Shown one piece after another: positions 1 to 6,849 of a stretch of DNA of 23,604 nucleotides. The notes under the pieces were generated by a model. The model did not search any database, was not told where the DNA came from, and was given only the letters and a program-made list of their open reading frames with translations. Numbering within the stretch: position 1 is the first letter of the stretch; every line of letters begins with the position of its first letter. A program made the position numbers and the translations under genes. The stretch comes from Bifidobacterium breve (GTDB taxonomy: Bacteria; Actinomycetota; Actinomycetes; S36-B12; UBA5976), in contig CAMATO010000007.1 in the NCBI GenBank assembly GCA_945861165.1, positions 1 to 23,604 on the forward strand. Direction: 5' to 3'.

Positions 1-10
1 CTATTTTGCA

Positions 11-970
11 TTAGTAAACAACTTCTTTTGTTTTTTCTGTTCTGGTGTGGCGGTAATAGGCGTAATCATGATGAATTTCATAACCCAAAGACTGATAAAG
101 ACCTACTGCTGCCTCATTTGATTTGAGTACTTGCAAAACAATCTGCTTATGCCCAATATTAAAAACTTCATTACTCAAAGCATGCATAATCTTTTTTGCT
201 AAACCTGTGCCACGATAGCTCTCCGCAACCCAAACTGTGGTGACCATCGCTATATCTGCTGAGGCAGAAACTCTGCCGGTGGCAATTATGTTATTTTCTT
301 GATCAATCATGGATGCAAATCTGACAAAGCTGCCACTTACTAAAAGTTCTTTACTTAACCTAGGAGCTTTAGCATCTGATGCCATTACGGCTTCAAACCA
401 ATTGGGGGTTAATTCACTTTCAATAATTACTTCAGGAATATCTGATGCACTTACCGGTGCGATCATGTATAAAGCGTGAGCAACTTCTAAAAAATTGTTT
501 CTTGCTAAAGCTTCATCGAAGCCACCAGGTTTGGGTGATTGCACAATTGCGGTTGCTTTTCTTGCCCGGTACCAATCAACGATTTTGGCAAGAGATTGGT
601 CAACAGATTCTTGGGGTCTGCCATCTAGTCGACAAGAGTTTGCTCGTGCTGATTCGTTACCAGAAAACCTCAAAACCCAATCACCTAAATTTTCTTTTTC
701 CTGGGGGACCCAAGTACTTTCTGAATCTCGTTCTAAATCAAGTGAGCCAATTTCTGGTTCGATAACTTTGGCCGCAAATATTTTCCCGGTAACTATTTCT
801 TGCACCGAGTCATCTTTTTTACGTATCTTGATAACCCCATCAGGCCAATCACCGATCCAGGAAACTAAATTTCCCAGCACATCAGTTAAATCATCCCCAG
901 ATAGATGGCGCACACTCACGCGCCTACCTATATCTGAAGGGCTAATTCTTAGCCTGCCGATTGCAGCCAT
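11..970 (-). CDS. GNAT family N-acetyltransferase with N-terminal SH3-like domain
   Basis: This is a 319-residue protein whose C-terminal third is a GNAT acetyl-CoA-dependent N-acetyltransferase. The acetyl-CoA pyrophosphate loop RGTGLAKK is at residues 253-260. It is followed by the family's usual C-terminal strand and helix (LQVLKSNEAAVGLYQSLGYE, about 279-298). The first ~75 residues resemble the small SH3-like domain placed before GNAT domains in actinobacterial Rv0428c-type proteins; that assignment is from memory. The region between (about 90-190) looks like a degenerate second GNAT-like half. The substrate cannot be read from the sequence. The ATG at 968-970 is the only good start; a GAGAGGAA stretch lies about 15 nt upstream, so the ribosome site is weak. 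It is divergent from fdxA across a 93-nt gap. A GNAT gene beside a ferredoxin gene is common in actinobacteria. The enzyme class is secure; its role is unknown. Confidence 0.85.
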   Translation of the reverse strand: MAAIGRLRISPSDIGRRVSVRHLSGDDLTDVLGNLVSWIGDWPDGVIKIRKKDDSVQEIVTGKIFAAKVIEPEIGSLDLERDSESTWVPQEKENLGDWVLRFSGNESARANSCRLDGRPQESVDQSLAKIVDWYRARKATAIVQSPKPGGFDEALARNNFLEVAHALYMIAPVSASDIPEVIIESELTPNWFEAVMASDAKAPRLSKELLVSGSFVRFASMIDQENNIIATGRVSASADIAMVTTVWVAESYRGTGLAKKIMHALSNEVFNIGHKQIVLQVLKSNEAAVGLYQSLGYEIHHDYAYYRHTRTEKTKEVVY

Positions 971-1063
971 CCGAGAAAATTTGTTCCTCTCATATACTCT
1001 TTACATACAAATAGTAGAGATGAAGTAGTTTTGTCTTACTTTCCCAACTAGAGGAGTCCAAGC
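971..1063. promoter_or_regulatory. Divergent GNAT/fdxA intergenic region with candidate -10 box
   Basis: This 93-nt gap separates two divergent genes, so it should carry promoters for both. On the + strand TATACT (993-998) resembles a -10 hexamer and would give fdxA a leader of about 60 nt, but no convincing -35 box lies upstream. The fdxA ribosome site GAGGAG (1051-1056) is clear, 7 nt before the GTG start. The promoter call is an inference from layout. Confidence 0.3.
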
Positions 1064-1384
1064 GTGACCTACATTATCGCCGAGCCGTGCATCGACATCA
1101 AAGACAAATCTTGCATAGAAGAATGTCCTGTTGATTGCATCTATGAAGGCGAGCGCATGCTTTATATCCAACCTGATGAATGTGTTGATTGCGGAGCTTG
1201 CGAACCTGTCTGCCCAGTGGAAGCCATCTATTACGAAGATGATGTTCCTGAAAACTTTAAAGATTACTCAGCTTCAAATGCCGCCTTCTTTGCTGAAATT
1301 GGATCTCCCGGCGGAGCAGCAAAATTAGGAATGACCGCAAATGATCCTGCAGTCATTAAATCCATTCCACCTAAGTCAAAATAA
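1064..1384 (+). CDS. fdxA: Seven-iron ferredoxin (3Fe-4S/4Fe-4S)
   Basis: This 106-residue soluble electron carrier aligns by eye with the Azotobacter FdI/mycobacterial 7Fe ferredoxins. By comparison with FdI, C9, C17 and C50 should hold the [3Fe-4S] cluster and C21, C40, C43 and C46 the [4Fe-4S] cluster; C25 is the conserved free cysteine. Isoleucine at position 12 replaces the cysteine that would make a second 4Fe cluster, as in other actinobacterial members. The C-terminal ~45 residues carry the acidic DVPENFKDY segment and a variable tail. Translation starts at GTG 1064 behind a strong GAGGAG site. The next gene, pheA, begins 9 nt after the stop, so co-transcription is likely. In many actinobacteria this ferredoxin is followed by dapC; here it is not. 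The redox partner is unknown. Confidence 0.95.
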   Translation: MTYIIAEPCIDIKDKSCIEECPVDCIYEGERMLYIQPDECVDCGACEPVCPVEAIYYEDDVPENFKDYSASNAAFFAEIGSPGGAAKLGMTANDPAVIKSIPPKSK

Positions 1385-1393
1385 ATAAAACTG

Positions 1394-2338
1394 GTGAGTA
1401 ATCAAAAACTGGTCTATTTAGGACCACCAGGAACATTTACTCACGCAGCAATTGATTTGATGACAGTTCCTTGGTCGGGAGAAATAGTTGCCGAAAGGGA
1501 AGTTTCAGATGTGGTGTTTTCGGTTGAATCAGGAAATGCTGATGCCGGATTAGTTCCATTAGAAAATTCTGTAGAAGGCGATGTCCTGTCGACCTTAGAT
1601 GAACTAATTTTTAGATCAGCACAATGTTTCATCAACGAAGAAATAGTTGTTCCTATTTCATTTGTGCTCGCAGTTCCAGCTTCAACTAAAAACGATCCAG
1701 TTACAAAAGTTTTAACACATCCACATGCAGCAGCCCAATGTAAAGAATTCTTGAAAGCAAATAAAATTGAAGTTGAATTCACTGCTTCAACTGCTGATGC
1801 TTGTCGAATCGTGGCGGAAAGAAAAGAAGCAGGCCTGGGCGCAATCGCTGCAACTAAAGGTGCTGACACATTTGGTTTGTTTGTTAAACAAACAAGATTA
1901 GAAGACTTTACTGGTGGAAAAACTAGAATGGCTTTAATTTCTAGAAATCTTTCTTCTCCAACTGGCCATGACAAAACTACATTTGTTATTACCCCTGTGG
2001 CAGACAGAAATGGTTTGTTATCAGATATTTTGACATGTTTTGCTAAAAGAGATATTGGATTAACTTCAATTAGTTCCCGTCCCTTAAAAACGCGTTTAGG
2101 TGAATACACTTTTATGGTTTCAACGCGAGGTCATATTGGTGAACCAACTTTGCAAGCAGCGATTATGGATGTAAGTAATTTGGGTGCAGCGGTAAAAGTC
2201 TTAGGTTCATACCCAATGAATCCAGAAATTAGTTCTGCTCGAGTAGGCGAATCATTGCCTCCCGGCAGTGTTACTTCAGATGTATTAAAAGAATGGGTTG
2301 ACCGCTTAGTTAAAGCAGCAACTGAAGTTCCGCGTTAA
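1394..2338 (+). CDS. pheA: Prephenate dehydratase (PDT + ACT domains)
   Basis: This 314-residue enzyme converts prephenate to phenylpyruvate in phenylalanine synthesis. Residues 5-183 form the periplasmic-binding-like PDT domain, beginning YLGPPGTFTHAA and containing VPLENSVEGDV (54-64). The catalytic Thr-Arg pair is T177-R178; the usual TRF triad reads TRM here. Residues 194-272 are a regulatory ACT domain with the GLLSDILTCFAKRDIGLTSI pattern. The allosteric ESRP motif reads SSRP (227-230), so the conserved glutamate is replaced by serine. A ~40-residue tail follows. The start is GTG 1394, 9 nt after the fdxA stop, with no clear Shine-Dalgarno sequence. tyrA follows 15 nt after its stop. 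It has no chorismate mutase domain, which is normal for actinobacteria. Confidence 0.94.
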   Translation: MSNQKLVYLGPPGTFTHAAIDLMTVPWSGEIVAEREVSDVVFSVESGNADAGLVPLENSVEGDVLSTLDELIFRSAQCFINEEIVVPISFVLAVPASTKNDPVTKVLTHPHAAAQCKEFLKANKIEVEFTASTADACRIVAERKEAGLGAIAATKGADTFGLFVKQTRLEDFTGGKTRMALISRNLSSPTGHDKTTFVITPVADRNGLLSDILTCFAKRDIGLTSISSRPLKTRLGEYTFMVSTRGHIGEPTLQAAIMDVSNLGAAVKVLGSYPMNPEISSARVGESLPPGSVTSDVLKEWVDRLVKAATEVPR

Positions 2339-2353
2339 ATAATTAAATAAATA

Positions 2354-3322
2354 ATGAAGATTTCAATTGTGGGTTTAGGCCTAATCGGTGGATCAATTGC
2401 CCAAGGCTTAAAAAGTAGTCATCAAATAACGGGTTTTGATCCAGATAAGAAAACTCAAGAGCTAGCTAAACAATTTGGTATAAATATTGCATCGGATTTA
2501 ACAACTTGTGTTAAAGAAGCAGAACTTGTAATAATTGCTGCCCCCACTACCCAAAGCATCGAAACCTTAAAAGAATTAAAGAACATAAATTTCCCAGGAT
2601 TTGTCACAGATATTTGTTCAGTGAAAGCACCACTACTTACAGCAGCTCAAGGTTTAAACTATGTGGGAACCCATCCCATGGCCGGATCAAATGAATCAGG
2701 TTTTGGCAGTGCTAACAAAGATTTATTCAAAGATGCACCATGGGCAGTTTCCCTAAGTAGCGACACAAAACAGGATGCACTTGTTGCTGTCATCAAAATA
2801 ATTTCGGAACTAGGAGGATTTGTAGTTCCAGTTGATCCCCATGATCATGACGAATCTGTAGTTTTAAGCAGTCATCTTGCTCACGTTGTTGCTTCGGCTT
2901 ATGCCAAAAGTGTGGGCGAATCAGAATTTGCGCAACTGGCACAATTATTAGCTGGTGGAAGTTTCAGAGATTTAACTCGCGTTACAACTTCTCCTCCAGA
3001 AAGAACTGCTGAAATAGTTTGGCCTAATAGAAAATCGTTGTCCAAAGTAGTGGAAAATCTGGGCGATAATTTAAGTAAGTTACAAAACTTACTTGAACAA
3101 GGTAGTCAAGCTGACATTGAAAAATTCTTAGCTTCCGCAAGTTCCTTGCGAACTATTTCGGATGCCACAATGACAAAAGTTAAAAACCAGCAAGGAAATA
3201 AAGTTATTTCTAAGACTGGTGATTTAGTAGTAGATTTTCTTAAACATTCAAAATCAAGAGTTATAGCAACAGGTTTTGAAATAACTGAAGAAAATGTTAG
3301 TTATTTAGTTAACGAAATCTAA
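2354..3322 (+). CDS. tyrA: Prephenate dehydrogenase
   Basis: This 322-residue NAD(P)-dependent enzyme oxidatively decarboxylates prephenate to 4-hydroxyphenylpyruvate on the way to tyrosine. The N-terminal Rossmann fingerprint GLGLIGGS is at residues 7-14. The active-site segment THPMAGSNESGFG is at about 106-118, with H107 the expected catalytic histidine. The helical C-terminal domain contains the SSHLAHVVA segment (172-180). No ACT domain or chorismate mutase fusion is present; the last ~50 residues are divergent. The ATG at 2354 follows pheA closely, in a run of A and T with no Shine-Dalgarno sequence, which suggests coupled or SD-independent initiation. Its TAA stop shares bases with the dapD stop codon on the other strand. 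Together with pheA it covers both branches from prephenate. Confidence 0.94.
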   Translation: MKISIVGLGLIGGSIAQGLKSSHQITGFDPDKKTQELAKQFGINIASDLTTCVKEAELVIIAAPTTQSIETLKELKNINFPGFVTDICSVKAPLLTAAQGLNYVGTHPMAGSNESGFGSANKDLFKDAPWAVSLSSDTKQDALVAVIKIISELGGFVVPVDPHDHDESVVLSSHLAHVVASAYAKSVGESEFAQLAQLLAGGSFRDLTRVTTSPPERTAEIVWPNRKSLSKVVENLGDNLSKLQNLLEQGSQADIEKFLASASSLRTISDATMTKVKNQQGNKVISKTGDLVVDFLKHSKSRVIATGFEITEENVSYLVNEI

Positions 3323-4245
3323 TTATTGTGCAGGACTGAATTAAGTCCGCCCCAACTACCGGTTCTATTTTGTGCTTCAATTGCACCTGTTTGAGAATTT
3401 CTTCTGAAAAGTAAATTACTACCACCAGATAATTCCTTGGCTTTAACTATTTTTGCATCCGGTAATAGCACTTTTGATCCAGCTGTTAAATAAAGTCCTG
3501 CTTCAATCACACAGTTATCACCCAGGCTTATCCCTAACCCAGCATTAGCACCAATCAAACATTTTTTACCCACACTGATTACTTCTTGTCCGCCACCAGA
3601 AAGTGTTCCCATAATTGAGGCACCACCACCAATGTCAGAACCATCACCCACCACCACACCAGCTGAAATTCTGCCTTCCACCATTGAGGAACCTAAAGTT
3701 CCAGCATTGAAATTAACAAAACCTTCATGCATCACAGTTGTGCCCGATGCAAGATGAGCTCCTAAACGAACACGATCTGCATCTGCAATTCGCACTCCAG
3801 TGGGAACAACATAATCAAGCATGCGGGGAAATTTATCTACCGAAAATACTGTTAAATGTTGACCAGATTTTTTAGCTATAGCTCTGACTTGTTCAACTTT
3901 TTCAGGTAAAACTGGTCCAATAGTTGTCCAGGCCACATTATTAAGAATTGCAAAAATTCCTTCAAGATTTATAGTTCTAGGTTTAACTAATCGATGGGAA
4001 AGTAAATGTAAACGCAAATAGGCATCTTCCACACTTTCAGCAGGTTTTGATAAATCCTTGATAATGGTTTTTACAACTCTTAATTCACAACCTCTGACCG
4101 GATCTTTTCTTTCATAAGAGGAGGCATCAAGAATTTGAATTGGGGAAGAATTTAGAGCTGGGTTTGGATACCAAACATCAAGCGTTTTTTTACCATCAAA
4201 TGTGCCTACACCTATTGCGCTAGCGGCTTCGGTTATAAAACTCAT
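3319..4245 (-). CDS. dapD: 2,3,4,5-Tetrahydropyridine-2,6-dicarboxylate N-succinyltransferase
   Basis: This 308-residue enzyme transfers succinate from succinyl-CoA to tetrahydrodipicolinate in the succinylase route to meso-diaminopimelate and lysine. It belongs to the actinobacterial DapD type (about 317 residues in mycobacteria). An N-terminal alpha/beta region is followed from about residue 150 by a left-handed beta-helix of hexapeptide repeats. The most conserved stretch includes MVEGRISAGVVVGDGSDIGG and ASIMGTLSGGGQ, then SVGKKCLIGANAGLGISLG. The protein should be a cytoplasmic trimer. The start is ATG 4243-4245, with only a weak AGAGA upstream. It is divergent from dapE, the gene three steps on in the pathway, across a ~70-nt gap. 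Its 3' end overlaps tyrA by 4 bases. dapC, for the intervening transaminase, is not in this window. Confidence 0.95.
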   Translation of the reverse strand: MSFITEAASAIGVGTFDGKKTLDVWYPNPALNSSPIQILDASSYERKDPVRGCELRVVKTIIKDLSKPAESVEDAYLRLHLLSHRLVKPRTINLEGIFAILNNVAWTTIGPVLPEKVEQVRAIAKKSGQHLTVFSVDKFPRMLDYVVPTGVRIADADRVRLGAHLASGTTVMHEGFVNFNAGTLGSSMVEGRISAGVVVGDGSDIGGGASIMGTLSGGGQEVISVGKKCLIGANAGLGISLGDNCVIEAGLYLTAGSKVLLPDAKIVKAKELSGGSNLLFRRNSQTGAIEAQNRTGSWGGLNSVLHNN

Positions 4246-4316
4246 GAGTCAAAACTATCTCTTAATTGGGGTTAATGGTCACATAAGGGTTGGCCTGTTG
4301 GCAGAATAGGAACGTG

Positions 4317-5369
4317 TTGAAAATAGATCAAGAAATTGGTGCTTTAACCCTGGATCTTGTCAACATTGCCAGTGTTTCCCAGGACGAGCAGGCGATTGCC
4401 GATTCAATCCAAGCTGCGTTAGTCGAAGTCAAACACTTAAAAGTTTCTAGAATCAACAATTCAATAATTGCCCAAACAAATTTTGGATCAAATCAACGAG
4501 TAGTGATCGCAGGTCATCTTGATACTGTTCCGGCCAATAATAATTTTCCTGGAAAAAAGACTTCCACCGAAATTATTGGGCTTGGATCAGTGGATATGAA
4601 AAGTGGCATAGCTGCAGCACTTAAATTGGCAGCAGCAGTAACCAATGCAAAATATGATGTGACTTATTTATTTTACGAATCAGAAGAAATTGAAACAAAA
4701 TATAATGGTTTAGAACTAATAACAAAGCAAGCTAAAGATTTATTAAATTGTGATTTTGCTATTTTAATGGAACCTACTAATGGAATCATAGAAGTTGGTT
4801 GCCAAGGAACTTTACGCTTTCAAGTTAGCGCTATGGGCACCAGATCTCACTCGGCTCGCTGGTGGAATGGTGAAAATGCAATTCATGCCCTAACCCCAGT
4901 TTTAGAAATTCTAAATTCATATAAATCACGCGAACCAATTATTGATGGACACAAATTCCGTGAAGGTTTACAGGCTGTGAAAATAAATGGAGGAGTAGCA
5001 GGAAACGTTGTCCCAGATGAAGTCACCATGACAATCAATCATCGTTTTGCTCCAGACATCACACCAGCACAAGCTGAAGAAAACATGAAAAAATTATTTA
5101 AAGACTTTAATTTCCAACTATTAGACGTAGCATCCGGTGCTCCAACTGGATTAAACAATGAACTAATTAAAGATTTTGTGTCAAAAATTGGCACAGCTAT
5201 TGCTCCAAAATTTGGGTGGACAGATGTGGCTCGATTTGCGGCAGCCGGCATTCCGGCCATAAACTTTGGTCCAGGAGATCCAAATTTGGCACATCATCCT
5301 GATGAAGCAGTAAAAATTAAGCAAATTGAAGATGTTTTTGCATCCTTAAAAGATTGGTTAACAAAGTAA
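4317..5369 (+). CDS. dapE: Succinyl-diaminopimelate desuccinylase (M20 metallopeptidase)
   Basis: This enzyme removes succinate from N-succinyl-L,L-diaminopimelate. It has the M20/ArgE-DapE two-zinc pattern. Numbered from the start chosen here, these are H67-x-D69 (AGHLDTVP), D93 (SVDMKSG), E123-E124 (ESEEIE), E152 (LMEPTNG) and a histidine in the C-terminal AHHPDEAV. The dimerisation lid contains GTRSHSARWWNGENA. The open frame extends up to a TTG at 4290, but the site AGGA (4308-4311) fits TTG 4317 best (5-nt spacing). GTG 4314 would be only 2 nt from it. The 4317 start gives 350 residues and matches where the family's N-terminal helix begins. SRPBCC starts on the base after its stop. Function is secure; the start is less certain. 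Confidence 0.92.
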   Translation: MKIDQEIGALTLDLVNIASVSQDEQAIADSIQAALVEVKHLKVSRINNSIIAQTNFGSNQRVVIAGHLDTVPANNNFPGKKTSTEIIGLGSVDMKSGIAAALKLAAAVTNAKYDVTYLFYESEEIETKYNGLELITKQAKDLLNCDFAILMEPTNGIIEVGCQGTLRFQVSAMGTRSHSARWWNGENAIHALTPVLEILNSYKSREPIIDGHKFREGLQAVKINGGVAGNVVPDEVTMTINHRFAPDITPAQAEENMKKLFKDFNFQLLDVASGAPTGLNNELIKDFVSKIGTAIAPKFGWTDVARFAAAGIPAINFGPGDPNLAHHPDEAVKIKQIEDVFASLKDWLTK

Positions 5370-5825
5370 ATGTCACCGGTAGAATTATCGCTTTCCGTGG
5401 AAGTAAAAGCTAATCAACAAAAAGTCTTTGACAAGGTGGTTGATTGGGAAAGCCAAGGCCAATGGATGTTGGGCACAAAAGTTTCTGGGACTAAAAACAA
5501 TGGTCAAGGTTTAGGTGGAGAGATAAATGCTTGGACTGGTTTTTGGAAAATAGGATTTAACGATCCAATGGTTATTACTCAATGGATTGAGCCCAAAATT
5601 GTCGATGTTAAACATTTAGGTCGAATAGTAAAAGGTACAGGTTCAATGGTTGTTGAAAAAATTGATGAGAATAATTCTAGATTTATTTGGAGTGAATCAA
5701 TTGATTTACCTTTAGGATTCATTGGAAAAATTGGTTGGATAATAATTAAACCTTTTTTTGTGTCCGGAATTAAGTTTTCATTGAATAAATTTGCGCTCAC
5801 TTTTGCACAAACAGACCCAAAGTAG
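5370..5825 (+). CDS. SRPBCC (START/Bet v 1-like) domain protein
   Basis: This 151-residue protein has the pattern of the SRPBCC polyketide-cyclase/CoxG-like fold. An N-terminal strand SVEVKANQQKVFDKVVDWES is followed by alternating strands around a hydrophobic ligand pocket and a long C-terminal helix. No catalytic residues can be assigned, and such proteins bind lipids or other hydrophobic ligands. It starts with ATG 5370 directly after the dapE TAA, with no Shine-Dalgarno sequence of its own, so translation is probably coupled to dapE. The sequence gives no functional link to lysine synthesis. Residues 117-133 (FIGKIGWIIIKPFFVSG) are hydrophobic but fit an amphipathic helix better than a membrane anchor. 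Confidence 0.75.
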   Translation: MSPVELSLSVEVKANQQKVFDKVVDWESQGQWMLGTKVSGTKNNGQGLGGEINAWTGFWKIGFNDPMVITQWIEPKIVDVKHLGRIVKGTGSMVVEKIDENNSRFIWSESIDLPLGFIGKIGWIIIKPFFVSGIKFSLNKFALTFAQTDPK

Positions 5826-5888
5826 ACGAATCTTTAGGGTTACGAGATAATAGAGATATCAAATTTTAATTATTGAAAAGGTGTTTAA

Positions 5889-6053
5889 ATGGCCGCAATG
5901 AAACCTCGTACCGGTGATGGTCCAATGGAGGTTACAAAAGAAGGACGCGGAGTTGTGATGCGTGTACCTCTTGAAGGTGGCGGACGTTTAGTTGTGGAAA
6001 TGACTGTTGATGAAGCTAAAGAACTAGATGTGCAATTGGATGTTCTTAAGTAA
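5889..6053 (+). CDS. Conserved actinobacterial protein DUF3117
   Basis: This 54-residue protein begins MAAMKPRTGDGPMEVTKEGR, then continues with VVMRVPLEGGGRLVVEMT and a short helix EAKELDVQLDVL. This is nearly the same as the 55-residue mycobacterial protein I recall as Rv1211, a DUF3117 member. The family is almost universal in actinobacteria and has no known function. Residues 22-39 look like a beta hairpin. A purine-rich GAAAAGG site lies 8 nt before the ATG. It stands alone on + between SRPBCC and the convergent methyltransferase, only 5 nt from the latter's stop. Identity with the family is clear; function is unknown. Confidence 0.9.
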   Translation: MAAMKPRTGDGPMEVTKEGRGVVMRVPLEGGGRLVVEMTVDEAKELDVQLDVLK

Positions 6054-6058
6054 TACTT

Positions 6059-6679
6059 TTAGTGCGGACGGTAAGAAGCCGCAATAATTCCTGATCCACT
6101 AGGGATCATTACCGAAACTAATCTAGAGTCATCCTTAATCTTTTCACTTACTTTTATAACTGCTAGATTATCTGCAGCATTAGAATCACTTAAAACATTA
6201 TGGAATACTAAAATTCCACCTGGCCTTAGAAGCCGTAACGATTGATCGAAAAGAGTTTCAAACTCTAATTTGTCACCATTAATAAACATCAAGTCATATG
6301 CATTACTGGTTAATTTATCTACAACTTCAATTGCTCGACCAGCAATCAATCTAATTTTATTGGATGCAATTGCTGCGGTGCTAAATACTTCTTTAGCGGC
6401 ACGTTGCCTTTCGGCATCTGAATCAATGGAAGTTAATACGCCTGCGCTATTCATGCCTCTTATTAACCACAGCCCAGAAACACCAGTGCCCGTACCAATT
6501 TCAACAACATTAGAGGCATCAATGGTGGACGCTAAGAATCTGAGTAGCGCACCTGCACCTTGACCGATCGGGATAAGGCCTAATTCAATTGATTTATTAC
6601 GAGCGTTAGTTAAATGGGTATCTTCAGGAATAAAGTTTTGAGAAAGATTCCACTCATTACTGGTGGGAGATTGAGTCAT
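6059..6679 (-). CDS. SAM-dependent O-methyltransferase family protein (Rv1220c-like)
   Basis: This is a class I methyltransferase of the COMT/CCoAOMT type (COG4122). SAM-binding motif I VVEIGTGTG is at residues 58-66. The acidic strand-2 end (TSIDSDAERQ) and motif LLRPGGILVFHNVL follow. Where catechol-type enzymes read FIDADK and DN for the metal site, this protein reads FINGDK (N134) and HN (H160-N161), so two metal ligands are changed. The mycobacterial Rv1220c branch, as I remember it, also lacks the DN pair. The frame opens at GTG 6698-6700, but ATG 6677-6679 is the better start, with AGGAAAGG about 10 nt upstream. That gives 206 residues. In mycobacteria its homologue precedes sigE-rseA-htrA; here htrA is next. 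The substrate is unknown. Confidence 0.85.
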   Translation of the reverse strand: MTQSPTSNEWNLSQNFIPEDTHLTNARNKSIELGLIPIGQGAGALLRFLASTIDASNVVEIGTGTGVSGLWLIRGMNSAGVLTSIDSDAERQRAAKEVFSTAAIASNKIRLIAGRAIEVVDKLTSNAYDLMFINGDKLEFETLFDQSLRLLRPGGILVFHNVLSDSNAADNLAVIKVSEKIKDDSRLVSVMIPSGSGIIAASYRPH

Positions 6680-6710
6680 CTTTTCTCTACCTTTCCTCAC
6701 TGTTTATCTT

Positions 6711-6752
6711 AACAATTTCTGGGTATTTGTTGGTAATTTCCTGGGTATTACC
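6711..6752. promoter_or_regulatory. Two abutting 21-bp dyads upstream of htrA (candidate operator pair)
   Basis: Two imperfect palindromes of equal length sit side by side in the divergent gap between the methyltransferase and htrA. The first is AACAA-N11-TTGTT (6711-6731). The second is GGTAAT-N9-ATTACC (6732-6752). They share a core in direct orientation: AATTTCTGGGTATT (6714-6727) and AATTTCCTGGGTATT (6735-6749). Spacing is about two helical turns. This is typical of a tandem operator for a dimeric regulator. The regulator is not identified, and the second copy could also form an RNA hairpin. Confidence 0.4.
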
Positions 6753-6849
6753 AGCAGGCTACTTCCTGAGACGCCAAAAATGTCGTTACGCACTAAACTA
6801 AAAACATAAACATAAAGCATTCCTTGCAGAAAGCGTAGAAATATACAAA

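Noticed and set aside
495..1028. Plus-strand open frame of 177 codons opposite the GNAT gene
   Set aside because: It lies wholly antisense to a well-supported acetyltransferase, shows no family resemblance and has no ribosome site.
1441..2109. Minus-strand open frame of 222 codons
   Set aside because: It is a shadow of pheA; the + frame carries clear PDT and ACT motifs.
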